Shown: piece after piece, positions 33,402-40,506 of the stretch
Layout of the letters: each line of letters begins with the position of its first letter
Position numbering within the stretch: position 1 is the first letter of the stretch
Origin: an uncultured Lachnospiraceae bacterium
GTDB lineage: Bacteria; Bacillota; Clostridia; Lachnospirales; Lachnospiraceae
Reading direction: 5' to 3'
Length of the DNA: 64,000 nt
NCBI GenBank assembly: GCA_947173495.1
Contig: CAMWFQ010000001.1
Location: 186,001-250,000, forward strand
Position numbers and translations under genes: made by a program
Notes under the pieces: generated by a model
Databases searched by the model: none
Told to the model about the DNA's origin: nothing
The model's input: the letters and a program-made list of their open reading frames with translations, nothing else

Positions 33402-33468
33402 AGTATAGCACCATTTTTTGTATTTGTACAATATTTAAAAAATTTTACTGGTTATAGGTTATTCCTAT
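33402..33468 (-). promoter_or_regulatory. metQ promoter with upstream ATA-N9-TAT dyad
   Basis: On the minus strand TTGTAC (33426-33431) and TATACT (33402-33407) are 18 bases apart. Upstream, at 33454-33468, ATAGG-N5-CCTAT gives the ATA-N9-TAT pattern of LysR-type sites, at a distance usual for an activator. The adjacent lysR gene is the likely source of the protein that binds it. Confidence 0.6.
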
Positions 33469-33535
33469 TGCAAGCAATGGGATTTATGACTTATAAGGGT
33501 TCATTTATCATGAGCAGGCGCTTTGGCGAACAGCC

Positions 33536-34471
33536 TCAACGGTCTCCGCCTTCTCCAATTCTGGCGCGCAGTGCCGCCAGCTCGGCCTGCAGAGCTTCCT
33601 TTTCGGCCAACAACACTTCTCTCTCAGACTTCAATTCCCTGTTTTCGGAAGTCAATGTATCCAACATATCCTGTATGCCTTTCTGCGTGCGGTAATAATC
33701 CTCCCGCGCCTCGCACTGCTGGCGGATTTTCTCCTCCTGGCTGAGATGATAGACGGTTTCCGCCGCTTCTCTGATATATTCATTATTCTGTGCCAGCATT
33801 CTTAGTTCCTCCCATGTGACTGCTTTGAAAAGAGACGCCCAATAATTGATCTGATAGCGCCGGTCCTCCTCTGTCGCAAGATCGATATGAGTTAAGTCTA
33901 ACACAGACACTCGCAGTTTGTCACTATATAAAGTGTATGTTTTTACATTTAACAATTTATAAGTTGCATAAAATTCTGGGTGCTCCGGAAACAGAGTAAA
34001 GTTCAGGATGCCGATCTGCACCGCCGGACGGACGTCCTGGTATCTCTCTCCTGATCTCAGATTGTCGAAATTACGGCAGAGATAGCTGAGGGAGCGGTCA
34101 GTCCAGTTCTGTTTATTCAACACCTGCATTTCAAGATTTATGAGAGTGTAGTTATTCAGCGATACCTTGATATCCAGAATGAATGTTTTGTCATCGATAG
34201 CAGTTCCCAGCTCAATGGGATTGGTAATAACTACGGTAACAACATTTTCCGGGGGAAGATGTAAAAGAGAGCAAATCAGTCCTTTCAAAACCTTATTATT
34301 TTTCTGAAGAAGCGCACGGAACATGTAATCGTTGGTCATCGGGACCATGAGCGGGCCTGTGGCTGTTATCCATCGATCACAGTGATCAGGTACAGATGAA
34401 GGATGGGATAAATGCAACGGCTGACTGCCTGAGCTGGAAGGAGAACCTTCAGATGATTTGATCCTTTTCAT
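33536..34471 (-). CDS. Rpn/PD-(D/E)XK family transposase-like nuclease
   Basis: The 311-residue protein begins with a Ser-rich stretch, then MTNDYMFRALLQKNNKVLKGL and TFILDIKVSLNNYTLINLEMQV, the catalytic pattern of the Rpn (recombination-promoting nuclease, YhgA-like) family. It ends in a long coiled-coil (about residues 235-305). Such genes are frequent in Lachnospiraceae, often in many copies, and are linked to DNA breakage and recombination. ATG 34471 follows AAAGGA. The gene lies alone between metQ and the adhesin terminator. No flanking terminal repeats were found. Confidence 0.85.
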   Translation of the reverse strand: MKRIKSSEGSPSSSGSQPLHLSHPSSVPDHCDRWITATGPLMVPMTNDYMFRALLQKNNKVLKGLICSLLHLPPENVVTVVITNPIELGTAIDDKTFILDIKVSLNNYTLINLEMQVLNKQNWTDRSLSYLCRNFDNLRSGERYQDVRPAVQIGILNFTLFPEHPEFYATYKLLNVKTYTLYSDKLRVSVLDLTHIDLATEEDRRYQINYWASLFKAVTWEELRMLAQNNEYIREAAETVYHLSQEEKIRQQCEAREDYYRTQKGIQDMLDTLTSENRELKSEREVLLAEKEALQAELAALRARIGEGGDR

Positions 34472-34851
34472 AGATTTGTCCTTTCTTTGGAATAGATTGT
34501 GTTGGAGATAGAGGGTTGAATCAATCCGAAAAACGAAGATGAAACAGATGAGATAATAATGATAGGGAAACGGAAATTTGTAAAACATTACTTGAATTTA
34601 TAAAATGTATATCACAGACTGAGTCAGAATGCAATCCAGAATTTTACTTTTTATCATTTTTTAATATTTAGCCGTTGGGATTTCTAATCCGGTTTGCCTG
34701 TAATCAGCCTTGCCTTCTGTAGCGTTTTGCCGGCAGGGGAATGAGATGTACTGAAAAATGCCAATTAAACAACGGATGCCTGGCTCCGTCGGCCACTTTT
34801 AAGTCAAACAATAATTCACGCTTCGCGAAAGTTCTATTGTCATGAACAAAA
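34472..34851. other. Intergenic stretch without a recognised gene
   Basis: The A/T-rich part near 34620-34670 probably holds the promoter of the Rpn-type gene. The remainder shows a small dyad CTTCGCGAAAG near 34821 but no gene, riboswitch or repeat that I can name. Confidence 0.5.
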
Positions 34852-34876
34852 CCGGAACCCGATAAACGGGCTCCGG
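34852..34876 (-). terminator. Terminator of the adhesin gene
   Basis: Stem CCGGAACCCG/CGGGCTCCGG (one mismatch) with loop ATAAA. On the minus strand it is followed by GGTTTTGTT and lies 43 bases after the adhesin stop. The plus side is also T-rich, so it may work both ways. Confidence 0.75.
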
Positions 34877-34919
34877 CTTTGTGTTTTGTTTCCTTTTTTA
34901 CAAGCGCTTTGATTCTGTT

Positions 34920-37900
34920 TTAATTCTGTAAAGATTCCCTGCGTTTTTTCGCATCGGCAATCGTCATCAGTAACAGACAACTGCCAGCCAGGAAAATTAA
35001 CATATACCACACCACTGAGATATCTCCTGTGGCGGGGACGTCTGCCAAAGGCACATCCTCGTCCAAAAGCTCCGTCAGTTCAGGTGCTCCTGCAAGAGGT
35101 ACTTCATCGTCCAGAAGGACGGTGAGAGGTACGATCTCGTCAGGGAGCTCCGTTAAAGGTACTTCTTCATCAGGAAGCTCTGCAAGCTCTACCGTTACAG
35201 GCGTTTCTGCAAGCGGTGTCGGCTCGTCGGGAATTTCCACACCGGGATCATCACTTAACGGAACCGGTTCATCCGGGATTACCGGATCTTCGGGATCAGT
35301 CGGAGGATCTTCGGGGTCTGTAGGAGGATCTTCTGGATCTGTCGGCGGGTCTTCGGGATCCGTGGGTGGATCTTCAGGGTCGGTAGGCGGGTCTTCAGGA
35401 TCTGTATACGTAACCTCGCTTCTTCTGTCCCAGGACCATGTTGTATTAGTTACCGTATTTGTAGCTGTTACGGTCTCAATCGTCGCGGTGGCTTCTGTTA
35501 CATTAAAACTCAGTTCAAAACTCAGATCCACTTCAGCATCACTGGTTTCCGCAGTAATAAATGTCTGAGCATCACTGAAACCACCTTTGGCCTGGATAAG
35601 ATATGCCTTCCCCACTGTCTGGCTGCCTGAAAGTCTTAAAGTTATTTTTGTTCCTTCTTCTAACCGTACATCCCTGATAATATAATTACCATTACCGTCA
35701 GGGGTAATCAGACCATACCCTTTTCCTTCTGTCTCCTCAGCCTCTTTCTCCGTCATCGTACCTGCCAGTCGTCTGGTAGCGATAACATTATTATTTGCAT
35801 CAATTATCTCCACAATTAAGTCATCATTTACTTTACTGGGGGTCACATTGAGAACAAATCCAACATCTGTCCTGTAAGCTTTTTTCTGCTCAGCATTACC
35901 ATCATTTCCAGAACTCTGATCATTCAATTTATTTAGTGCTGCAACTGCATCCTTCGTATCCTTATACTCTTCTCTGACAGTAATGCTTACACCTGTAATA
36001 CTGTCAGCTTCGATTCTGTTGCTTTTTATAACCTGCTCTGGATGATCTATCAAGAAACGATAAATCTTATTTGTCAGTTCTGCTTTCTTCGGATCCATAT
36101 TATCTGGATTTGTACTATTTCCATTTAAGTAATAGTGAACAAAAGGATTGGTATTTATCTCTTCTCCGTTTTCCACTTTCTTATCAGCCACATGAAGTGA
36201 ACCACTGCTGCCATAGTACCAGATAGCTGCCTGAGTAATTGACATTGCCATCCCCTCAGTTATGCCATCAAGATCATCACCATCCTGATATCCCATGATT
36301 GCCAGCCATTCTCTGAATGCACTCAAGCTTCCCGACTTCGAATCAGTTCCCCAATAGCCCTTTGCAGCAATTGCATTAATCTGCTTTGCCTGATCACTGC
36401 TTAAGTAGAAATCCTTCTGTTTACTGGCATCTTCCAGATCCAGTTTACCATAAGAATTACCTATCTGAGGAGCCACCGACAGATCAGCACAATATGCATA
36501 ATGCTCCTTACCATCGCTATCACGGACAATAAACTGGTGGACATTATAATAATGTTGGTCACTCTCTCCATCGTTATAATTAACCCCTACTGCACTTGCT
36601 AAACCATATTTTCCTTCATAAAGGTATCCGTCTGTATATTTTGTAACATACGTAGAACGAACCCAACCTTCATAAGGTTTTCCGGCTTCATCTGTCCGCA
36701 TTGTCACGACTTTAATCCATTTGCCATCTGCTGATTTTGTTCCTGTAGAATAGAAACATTCGCCCTCATTCAGCATAAGGATTTTATTATCCTTTTGAGA
36801 ACTACTCGGAACACCAGGCTCTTTACGGAGTGCTAAGCCGGGCTCATCATCGTCAAGGGTGTTGTATACTTCATACTTGGTTCCTGTCTGTATATACGAT
36901 TTACTTACCCAACCTTCAATTACTTTTCCTGTTTTACTATCAGTCTGCATTGTCACGACCTTAACCCATTGGCCGTTTTCTGATTCTTTCCCTGTATAGT
37001 AAAACAGTTCTCCGTTTTTCAATACAGTCTTAACAGTACTACCAGTGCTAGCATCACTCCTTACATTTAACCCTGAAGCTGTCACCTCATATATATTCGG
37101 TATAGGCTTATCTACGAATCCATATAAATCAGTATTTGTGTCAGTGTGCTTATCCGCTTCCTTTTCCTTGTCAGGTGCTAATTCTGTCGAATCACTTATA
37201 TCACCATGCCCTTCACCCTCGGTAACCTTACCTGCGGATACCTCAACCTTGCCATCAGTAGTTTTAACCTGCTCTGTGGTGGTCGACGTTGTGGTTGTAG
37301 TAATGAACTTATCGCTGTAAGTCACGGTTTCAACTGTCGTTTTGGTACGCCCATCAGGAAGTATTTCTTCTGTAGTGACAATATAACCATTTCCTTCGGC
37401 AATATCTGTTACAGTAACTTTTTTGCCGTCGGCATCTGACGCTTCCGGCTTTTCAGGGTATCCATCTGCTGGAACGGACTGATATGTGACTGTCGTTTCC
37501 TCGATCTCATAACCGATTACAGTCTCACCTTCTTTTATCTCTTTCCATCTGTACGTCACAGCATTTTCAACCTTCTTAACCACAGTAGTAGTCGTATTGT
37601 CGACAGTATTCACTGTCATGACGGTAATGAATTTTCCTTCTGCATTAGTCTCGACTGTTGTAACTTTATAACCGTTTTCAGTCTCGTCTGTTACAGTCAC
37701 TTCCTTAATCACATTACCCTTATCATCGTACTCCTTACTGCTTTCCGGTTTTGAGTCAGGTATGGTGTCCACTTCATTAGTTGTCAGGGTCTTGGTAGTA
37801 GTGACTACATAGCCCTTGTAACCATTTTCTTCCGTAAGGTTTTCCCATGCTGAAACGCTATTATCGGAATTCACCTTCTCCAGTTGATCTGCTTCAAATC

Positions 37901-38678
37901 CTTCCGGTATTTCGTTGGGCTTTGTCAGTTCTTCTGCAATGACGCCTTTATTGACTTCGATTTTTTCTTCACTATTCTTGGCTTTATAAAAACCGATAAT
38001 AGCTCCAGTGTCAGGATCTGTTACTTCTCTGACTTGCAGGTAGCTGACATTTCCATCCTTATCCGTTAGCTTATACAGACGATCAGTCCCGTTAAAGCTT
38101 TCCATAACGGCTTCATAGCCCTCTGGCAATTTCGGTTTTACGTCCTGCGTTGCAGGATCTAATTCTGCCTCCAGCCTTTCAAAGTCGCCTCCCAGATCTA
38201 CCGTTACTTCAACCGGATCAGAGATCACCTCATCACCCTTCTTATCTCCAGGATTAACTTCAATAGCTGGATCCGGATCATTCTTCGGTTCGCCTGGATT
38301 TACAGTCGTTTCTTCAACCGTAACTTTCTCTCCAGCGACCTCAACCTCTTTGGGTTCCTCAGTCGTACCTGTGCCTTCATATGTGGTAGTCGTCGTCGTT
38401 GTTTCCGTAACATCAGTTCCGTCCACTTCTTCTTCCGTTTTCCACGTACCTTCCAGCTCAACACCATCCTCGGTAGTGGCATTCCATTCACCTGTCTCCG
38501 AACCATTTCCTTCGGGTTCACTTGCAGGTTCTGTAGGAGCTGCTTCCTCCACCACCGGCGGAGTCCCTTCCTCCTGTAAATCGCCTGCCAGAACAGTGAG
38601 CTGAGGCATACTTACACACATCATGACTGCAAGGAATAGAGCAAATTTGCGCTTATATAAAGTTTTCAAGGTTCGCAT
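34920..38678 (-). CDS. Sortase-anchored thioester adhesin with SH3 domains
   Basis: The protein has 1252 residues. A signal peptide (1-32) is followed by a Thr/Glu-rich stalk of repeated strands (about 50-500), two bacterial SH3 modules (about 528-598 and 602-682), and a thioester domain with Cys730 in YAYCADLSV and Gln816 in SITQAAIWYYG. These two residues form the internal Cys-Gln thioester that couples such adhesins covalently to host amines. Downstream are a beta-rich region, a seven-unit PTDPEDP spacer, a Pro/Asp-rich wall segment, and VPATGD with a membrane helix and basic tail (AKKRRESLQN), a sortase signal variant. ATG 38678 follows GGAAGG. The long leader has three cyclic-di-GMP-I type aptamers. 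Confidence 0.88.
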   Translation of the reverse strand: MRTLKTLYKRKFALFLAVMMCVSMPQLTVLAGDLQEEGTPPVVEEAAPTEPASEPEGNGSETGEWNATTEDGVELEGTWKTEEEVDGTDVTETTTTTTTYEGTGTTEEPKEVEVAGEKVTVEETTVNPGEPKNDPDPAIEVNPGDKKGDEVISDPVEVTVDLGGDFERLEAELDPATQDVKPKLPEGYEAVMESFNGTDRLYKLTDKDGNVSYLQVREVTDPDTGAIIGFYKAKNSEEKIEVNKGVIAEELTKPNEIPEGFEADQLEKVNSDNSVSAWENLTEENGYKGYVVTTTKTLTTNEVDTIPDSKPESSKEYDDKGNVIKEVTVTDETENGYKVTTVETNAEGKFITVMTVNTVDNTTTTVVKKVENAVTYRWKEIKEGETVIGYEIEETTVTYQSVPADGYPEKPEASDADGKKVTVTDIAEGNGYIVTTEEILPDGRTKTTVETVTYSDKFITTTTTSTTTEQVKTTDGKVEVSAGKVTEGEGHGDISDSTELAPDKEKEADKHTDTNTDLYGFVDKPIPNIYEVTASGLNVRSDASTGSTVKTVLKNGELFYYTGKESENGQWVKVVTMQTDSKTGKVIEGWVSKSYIQTGTKYEVYNTLDDDEPGLALRKEPGVPSSSQKDNKILMLNEGECFYSTGTKSADGKWIKVVTMRTDEAGKPYEGWVRSTYVTKYTDGYLYEGKYGLASAVGVNYNDGESDQHYYNVHQFIVRDSDGKEHYAYCADLSVAPQIGNSYGKLDLEDASKQKDFYLSSDQAKQINAIAAKGYWGTDSKSGSLSAFREWLAIMGYQDGDDLDGITEGMAMSITQAAIWYYGSSGSLHVADKKVENGEEINTNPFVHYYLNGNSTNPDNMDPKKAELTNKIYRFLIDHPEQVIKSNRIEADSITGVSITVREEYKDTKDAVAALNKLNDQSSGNDGNAEQKKAYRTDVGFVLNVTPSKVNDDLIVEIIDANNNVIATRRLAGTMTEKEAEETEGKGYGLITPDGNGNYIIRDVRLEEGTKITLRLSGSQTVGKAYLIQAKGGFSDAQTFITAETSDAEVDLSFELSFNVTEATATIETVTATNTVTNTTWSWDRRSEVTYTDPEDPPTDPEDPPTDPEDPPTDPEDPPTDPEDPPTDPEDPVIPDEPVPLSDDPGVEIPDEPTPLAETPVTVELAELPDEEVPLTELPDEIVPLTVLLDDEVPLAGAPELTELLDEDVPLADVPATGDISVVWYMLIFLAGSCLLLMTIADAKKRRESLQN
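35284..35406 (-). repeat. 21-base tandem repeat encoding PTDPEDP
   Basis: About six units of 21 bases with third-position differences encode the proline-rich wall spacer of the adhesin. The unit length is a multiple of three, so changes in copy number would alter length without breaking the frame. Confidence 0.85.
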
Positions 38679-38720
38679 ATTTCCTTCCTTTCTTTGCAAA
38701 ACATACGGATGCAAAGTTTC

Positions 38721-38796
38721 CGGCGGCCGGGCTGACTTAGTACCGAAGCACCTTAGCCCCCATAGCTTTGCGTCCCGTCGTTTCCAACGGTTTGCT
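38721..38796 (-). promoter_or_regulatory. Cyclic-di-GMP-I (GEMM-I) type riboswitch, third aptamer
   Basis: On the minus strand: GCAAACC, hairpin GTTGGAAACGAC, GGGACGCAAAGC, TATGGGGGCTAA, second hairpin around GTGCTTCGGTAC, then AAGTCAGCCCGGCC. These are the conserved blocks of GEMM-I: the GAAA tetraloop, the GACGCAAAGC receptor strand and the GNCAGCC 3' strand. It is nearest the adhesin start; a stem CTTTGC/GCAAAG lies between it and the Shine-Dalgarno sequence. Confidence 0.85.
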
Positions 38797-38803
38797 AAAT
38801 AAT

Positions 38804-38880
38804 CAGCAGTCGGGCTGACAATAGCGGTTCAATGCGTTAGTCCCCATAACTTTGCGTCCCGCCGTTTCCGACGGTTTGCT
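38804..38880 (-). promoter_or_regulatory. Cyclic-di-GMP-I (GEMM-I) type riboswitch, second aptamer
   Basis: On the minus strand: AGCAAACC, hairpin GTCGGAAACGGC, GGGACGCAAAGTTATGGGG, ACTAA, a second arm, then GTCAGCCCGACTGCT. The core is the same as in the other two copies; AAAGT replaces AAAGC in the core strand, and the closing stem AGCA/TGCT is short. Confidence 0.82.
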
Positions 38881-38890
38881 TTTATTAATT

Positions 38891-38970
38891 AGCGGCCAGG
38901 CTGACTTAGCGTACAAAACCGCCTTAGTCCCTATGGCTTTGCGTCCCGTCGTTTCCAACGGTTTGCCGTT
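38891..38970 (-). promoter_or_regulatory. Cyclic-di-GMP-I (GEMM-I) type riboswitch, first aptamer
   Basis: On the minus strand: CGGCAAACC, hairpin GTTGGAAACGAC, GGGACGCAAAGCCATAGGG, ACTAA, arm GGCGGTTTTGTACGC, then AAGTCAGCCTGGCCGC. The closing stem CGGC/GCCG is better than in the other two copies. It is transcribed first. Confidence 0.87.
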
Positions 38971-39271
38971 GTTTCCGCACACATACTTCTGCGGACCATC
39001 CTGCTTCTCTGCTATGCAAGCATATTATGCTGCCCTGTCAGTGATGGCACCTGACCCGGCCGGGAGTCCCGGCAATCTCGGTTCTGCACAGCTCCCATGC
39101 ATACGGGCTCCACCTCCTTCTCTATCTCTGCCACTTTCCCGGGCGGTCTTTCCTGTAAGTAACCTGACGCCGCCTGCTGTGCAGGGGCCGGCTGTTTTTT
39201 CTCCGCCGCCCATAAGCTGTACTGCGGCCATCGGTAAGATTTATCTGGCCGGTCAGCATGGTTTCGTTTCC
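38971..39271 (-). other. Long 5' leader of the adhesin upstream of the riboswitches
   Basis: About 300 transcribed bases precede the first aptamer. Several GC-rich dyads are visible (for example CCGGGACTCCCGG). An AAGGAGGTGG motif precedes an ATG on the minus strand near 39099 that would encode a 24-residue peptide ending near 39025. No known RNA family was recognised. Confidence 0.4.
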
Positions 39272-39277
39272 ATTTCT

Positions 39278-39307
39278 ATCATAGCATAGCCCCCATAACG
39301 ATTACAA
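39278..39307 (-). promoter_or_regulatory. Probable adhesin promoter
   Basis: On the minus strand TTGTAA (39302-39307) and TATGAT (39278-39283) are 18 bases apart. A start near 39271 would give a leader of about 590 bases containing all three aptamers. Confidence 0.55.
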
Positions 39308-39630
39308 TACCATATTATGGAAATTATGTTCCTTCTATGTCATTCGAGGTAAGTCTACTCGACCACAACAGGATTGAAATATAATTTGAAAAAGTAGTTC
39401 CCTCTTTATAAACCGCCGCCATATGTTTATACGAAATCAGGCTGGCATCCGCCAACCTAATCGGATAGTGTTTCAGACTGGTTATTTAATTTCTTTCACA
39501 GGAGATTTCCCTGCTCTTAAGACTGCCATCATCTTTTTGGATGGAATGGCAGGGATCATTCCGAAAGTCGGATTTATTTCCAGAAACGATTGATTGCAAC
39601 ATAAAAAAACACTACAATGGAGGTATGCCT
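39308..39630. other. Intergenic stretch at the left edge of the reversed-skew block
   Basis: No gene is recognised. A hairpin CTGCCAT/ATGGCAG is present at 39523-39552. The sequence changes character near 39600, where purine-rich plus-strand coding begins. Confidence 0.4.
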
Positions 39631-39852
39631 ATGGCAAAAAGAAAAAAGAGGCAATGGTTTAAGCGGGGTGTCTAGTGGAATAAGATCCGGCAAAACCGCG
39701 GACACAACAGAGAGCTCGTGGACAAATGCCGCAGGCTGTAGAAGTATTCGGAGTTTCTGTCGGAGATCGAGTCGAACATAATGAAGGGGATGGAGCGTGA
39801 TGTACAGGATAGGAATTTGCGACGACGGGGAAAACGTCTGTACCTCCATTGA
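39631..39852 (+). pseudogene. Small basic reading frame interrupted by two amber stops
   Basis: ATG 39631 has GGAGG 7 bases upstream and encodes 14 residues (MAKRKKRQWFKRGV) before TAG 39673. The same frame continues with a similar basic, helical character to a second TAG at 39739 and then to TGA 39850, overlapping the response regulator. It looks like a decayed gene of about 70 codons directly before the LytTR system. Alternatively the 14-residue peptide alone is made. No function is assigned. Confidence 0.4.
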
Positions 39853-40504
39853 AAGTATGCTCTTGAAATGCGCCGGGGAAAAGATGATCCGGATCGATAC
39901 GAATGTGTGGTATACAGGAGAGGGACTTAAGGGCTATCTGGAAGCAGGAAATCAGTTGGATCTTCTGTTTTTGGATATCGAATTGTTTAAGATGACGGGG
40001 ATTGAGGTGGGCAATTACATCAGGAACCAACTGGATGACATGGGGATGCAGATCGTATACATTTCAGGCAAATCCTCCTATGCGCAGCAGTTGTTTCAGA
40101 CCCAGCCGCTGGACTTTCTGGTCAAGCCGATTTCCCGGGAAAGGATCAGCGATGTGCTGGACATGGCATTGCGGATCATAAAAAAGAAAAAGGAAAGGTT
40201 CGCGTTCCGGCAGGGGAAGGATTACTATTATGTTCCGATGGGGGATATTGTTTATTTTGCAAGCAAAGGCAGAAAGGTAAAAATCGTCACCCTGAAAGCA
40301 TCCTTTGAATTTTACGGTAAGCTGCGGGAGGCGGCAGGGAGGCTCCCGGAGGACTTTATCGTCATACACAAATCCTATATCGTGAACCAGGAATATATTT
40401 TCCGATATACCTATGAAACGGTGGAATTGGTAAACGGCGTCACTCTGACGATCAGCCCGGCGAACCGCAAACAGGTCAGGGAAAGGATTTTGAGGGAAGG
40501 GTAA
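39800..40504 (+). CDS. LytTR-family response regulator
   Basis: The protein has 234 residues. The receiver domain (ICDDGENV at residues 6-13, phospho-acceptor in LLFLDIEL, conserved Lys in FLVKPIS) is joined to a LytTR DNA-binding domain (about 135-232: YYVPMGDIVYFASKGRKV, FIVIHKSYIVN). This is the AgrA/VirR type that binds paired 9-base direct repeats. ATG 39800 follows GGAG by 5 bases. The kinase gene begins two bases after its stop. A pair of direct repeats 22 bases apart in front of the downstream lipoprotein gene is a likely target. Its G-rich codon use differs from genes outside the 39.6-44.4 kb block. Confidence 0.92.
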   Translation: MYRIGICDDGENVCTSIESMLLKCAGEKMIRIDTNVWYTGEGLKGYLEAGNQLDLLFLDIELFKMTGIEVGNYIRNQLDDMGMQIVYISGKSSYAQQLFQTQPLDFLVKPISRERISDVLDMALRIIKKKKERFAFRQGKDYYYVPMGDIVYFASKGRKVKIVTLKASFEFYGKLREAAGRLPEDFIVIHKSYIVNQEYIFRYTYETVELVNGVTLTISPANRKQVRERILREG

Positions 40505-40506
40505 CT

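Noticed and set aside
33361-33535. S-box (SAM) riboswitch before metQ
   Set aside because: No SAM-I core sequences or terminator stem are visible; the promoter lies too close to the start codon.
33536-34471. Intact transposon around the Rpn-type nuclease
   Set aside because: No inverted terminal repeats or target-site duplication were found on either side; the family name includes transposase but this copy stands alone.
34640-34760. A fourth GEMM-like aptamer on the minus strand (GGCAAACCGG)
   Set aside because: The essential GGGACGCAAAGC strand and the 3' GNCAGCC strand are absent.
38721-38970. Three similar 80-base units, possible CRISPR or insertion-sequence ends
   Set aside because: Each unit contains the conserved core and paired stems of the GEMM-I riboswitch in the sense of the downstream gene, which explains the repetition better.
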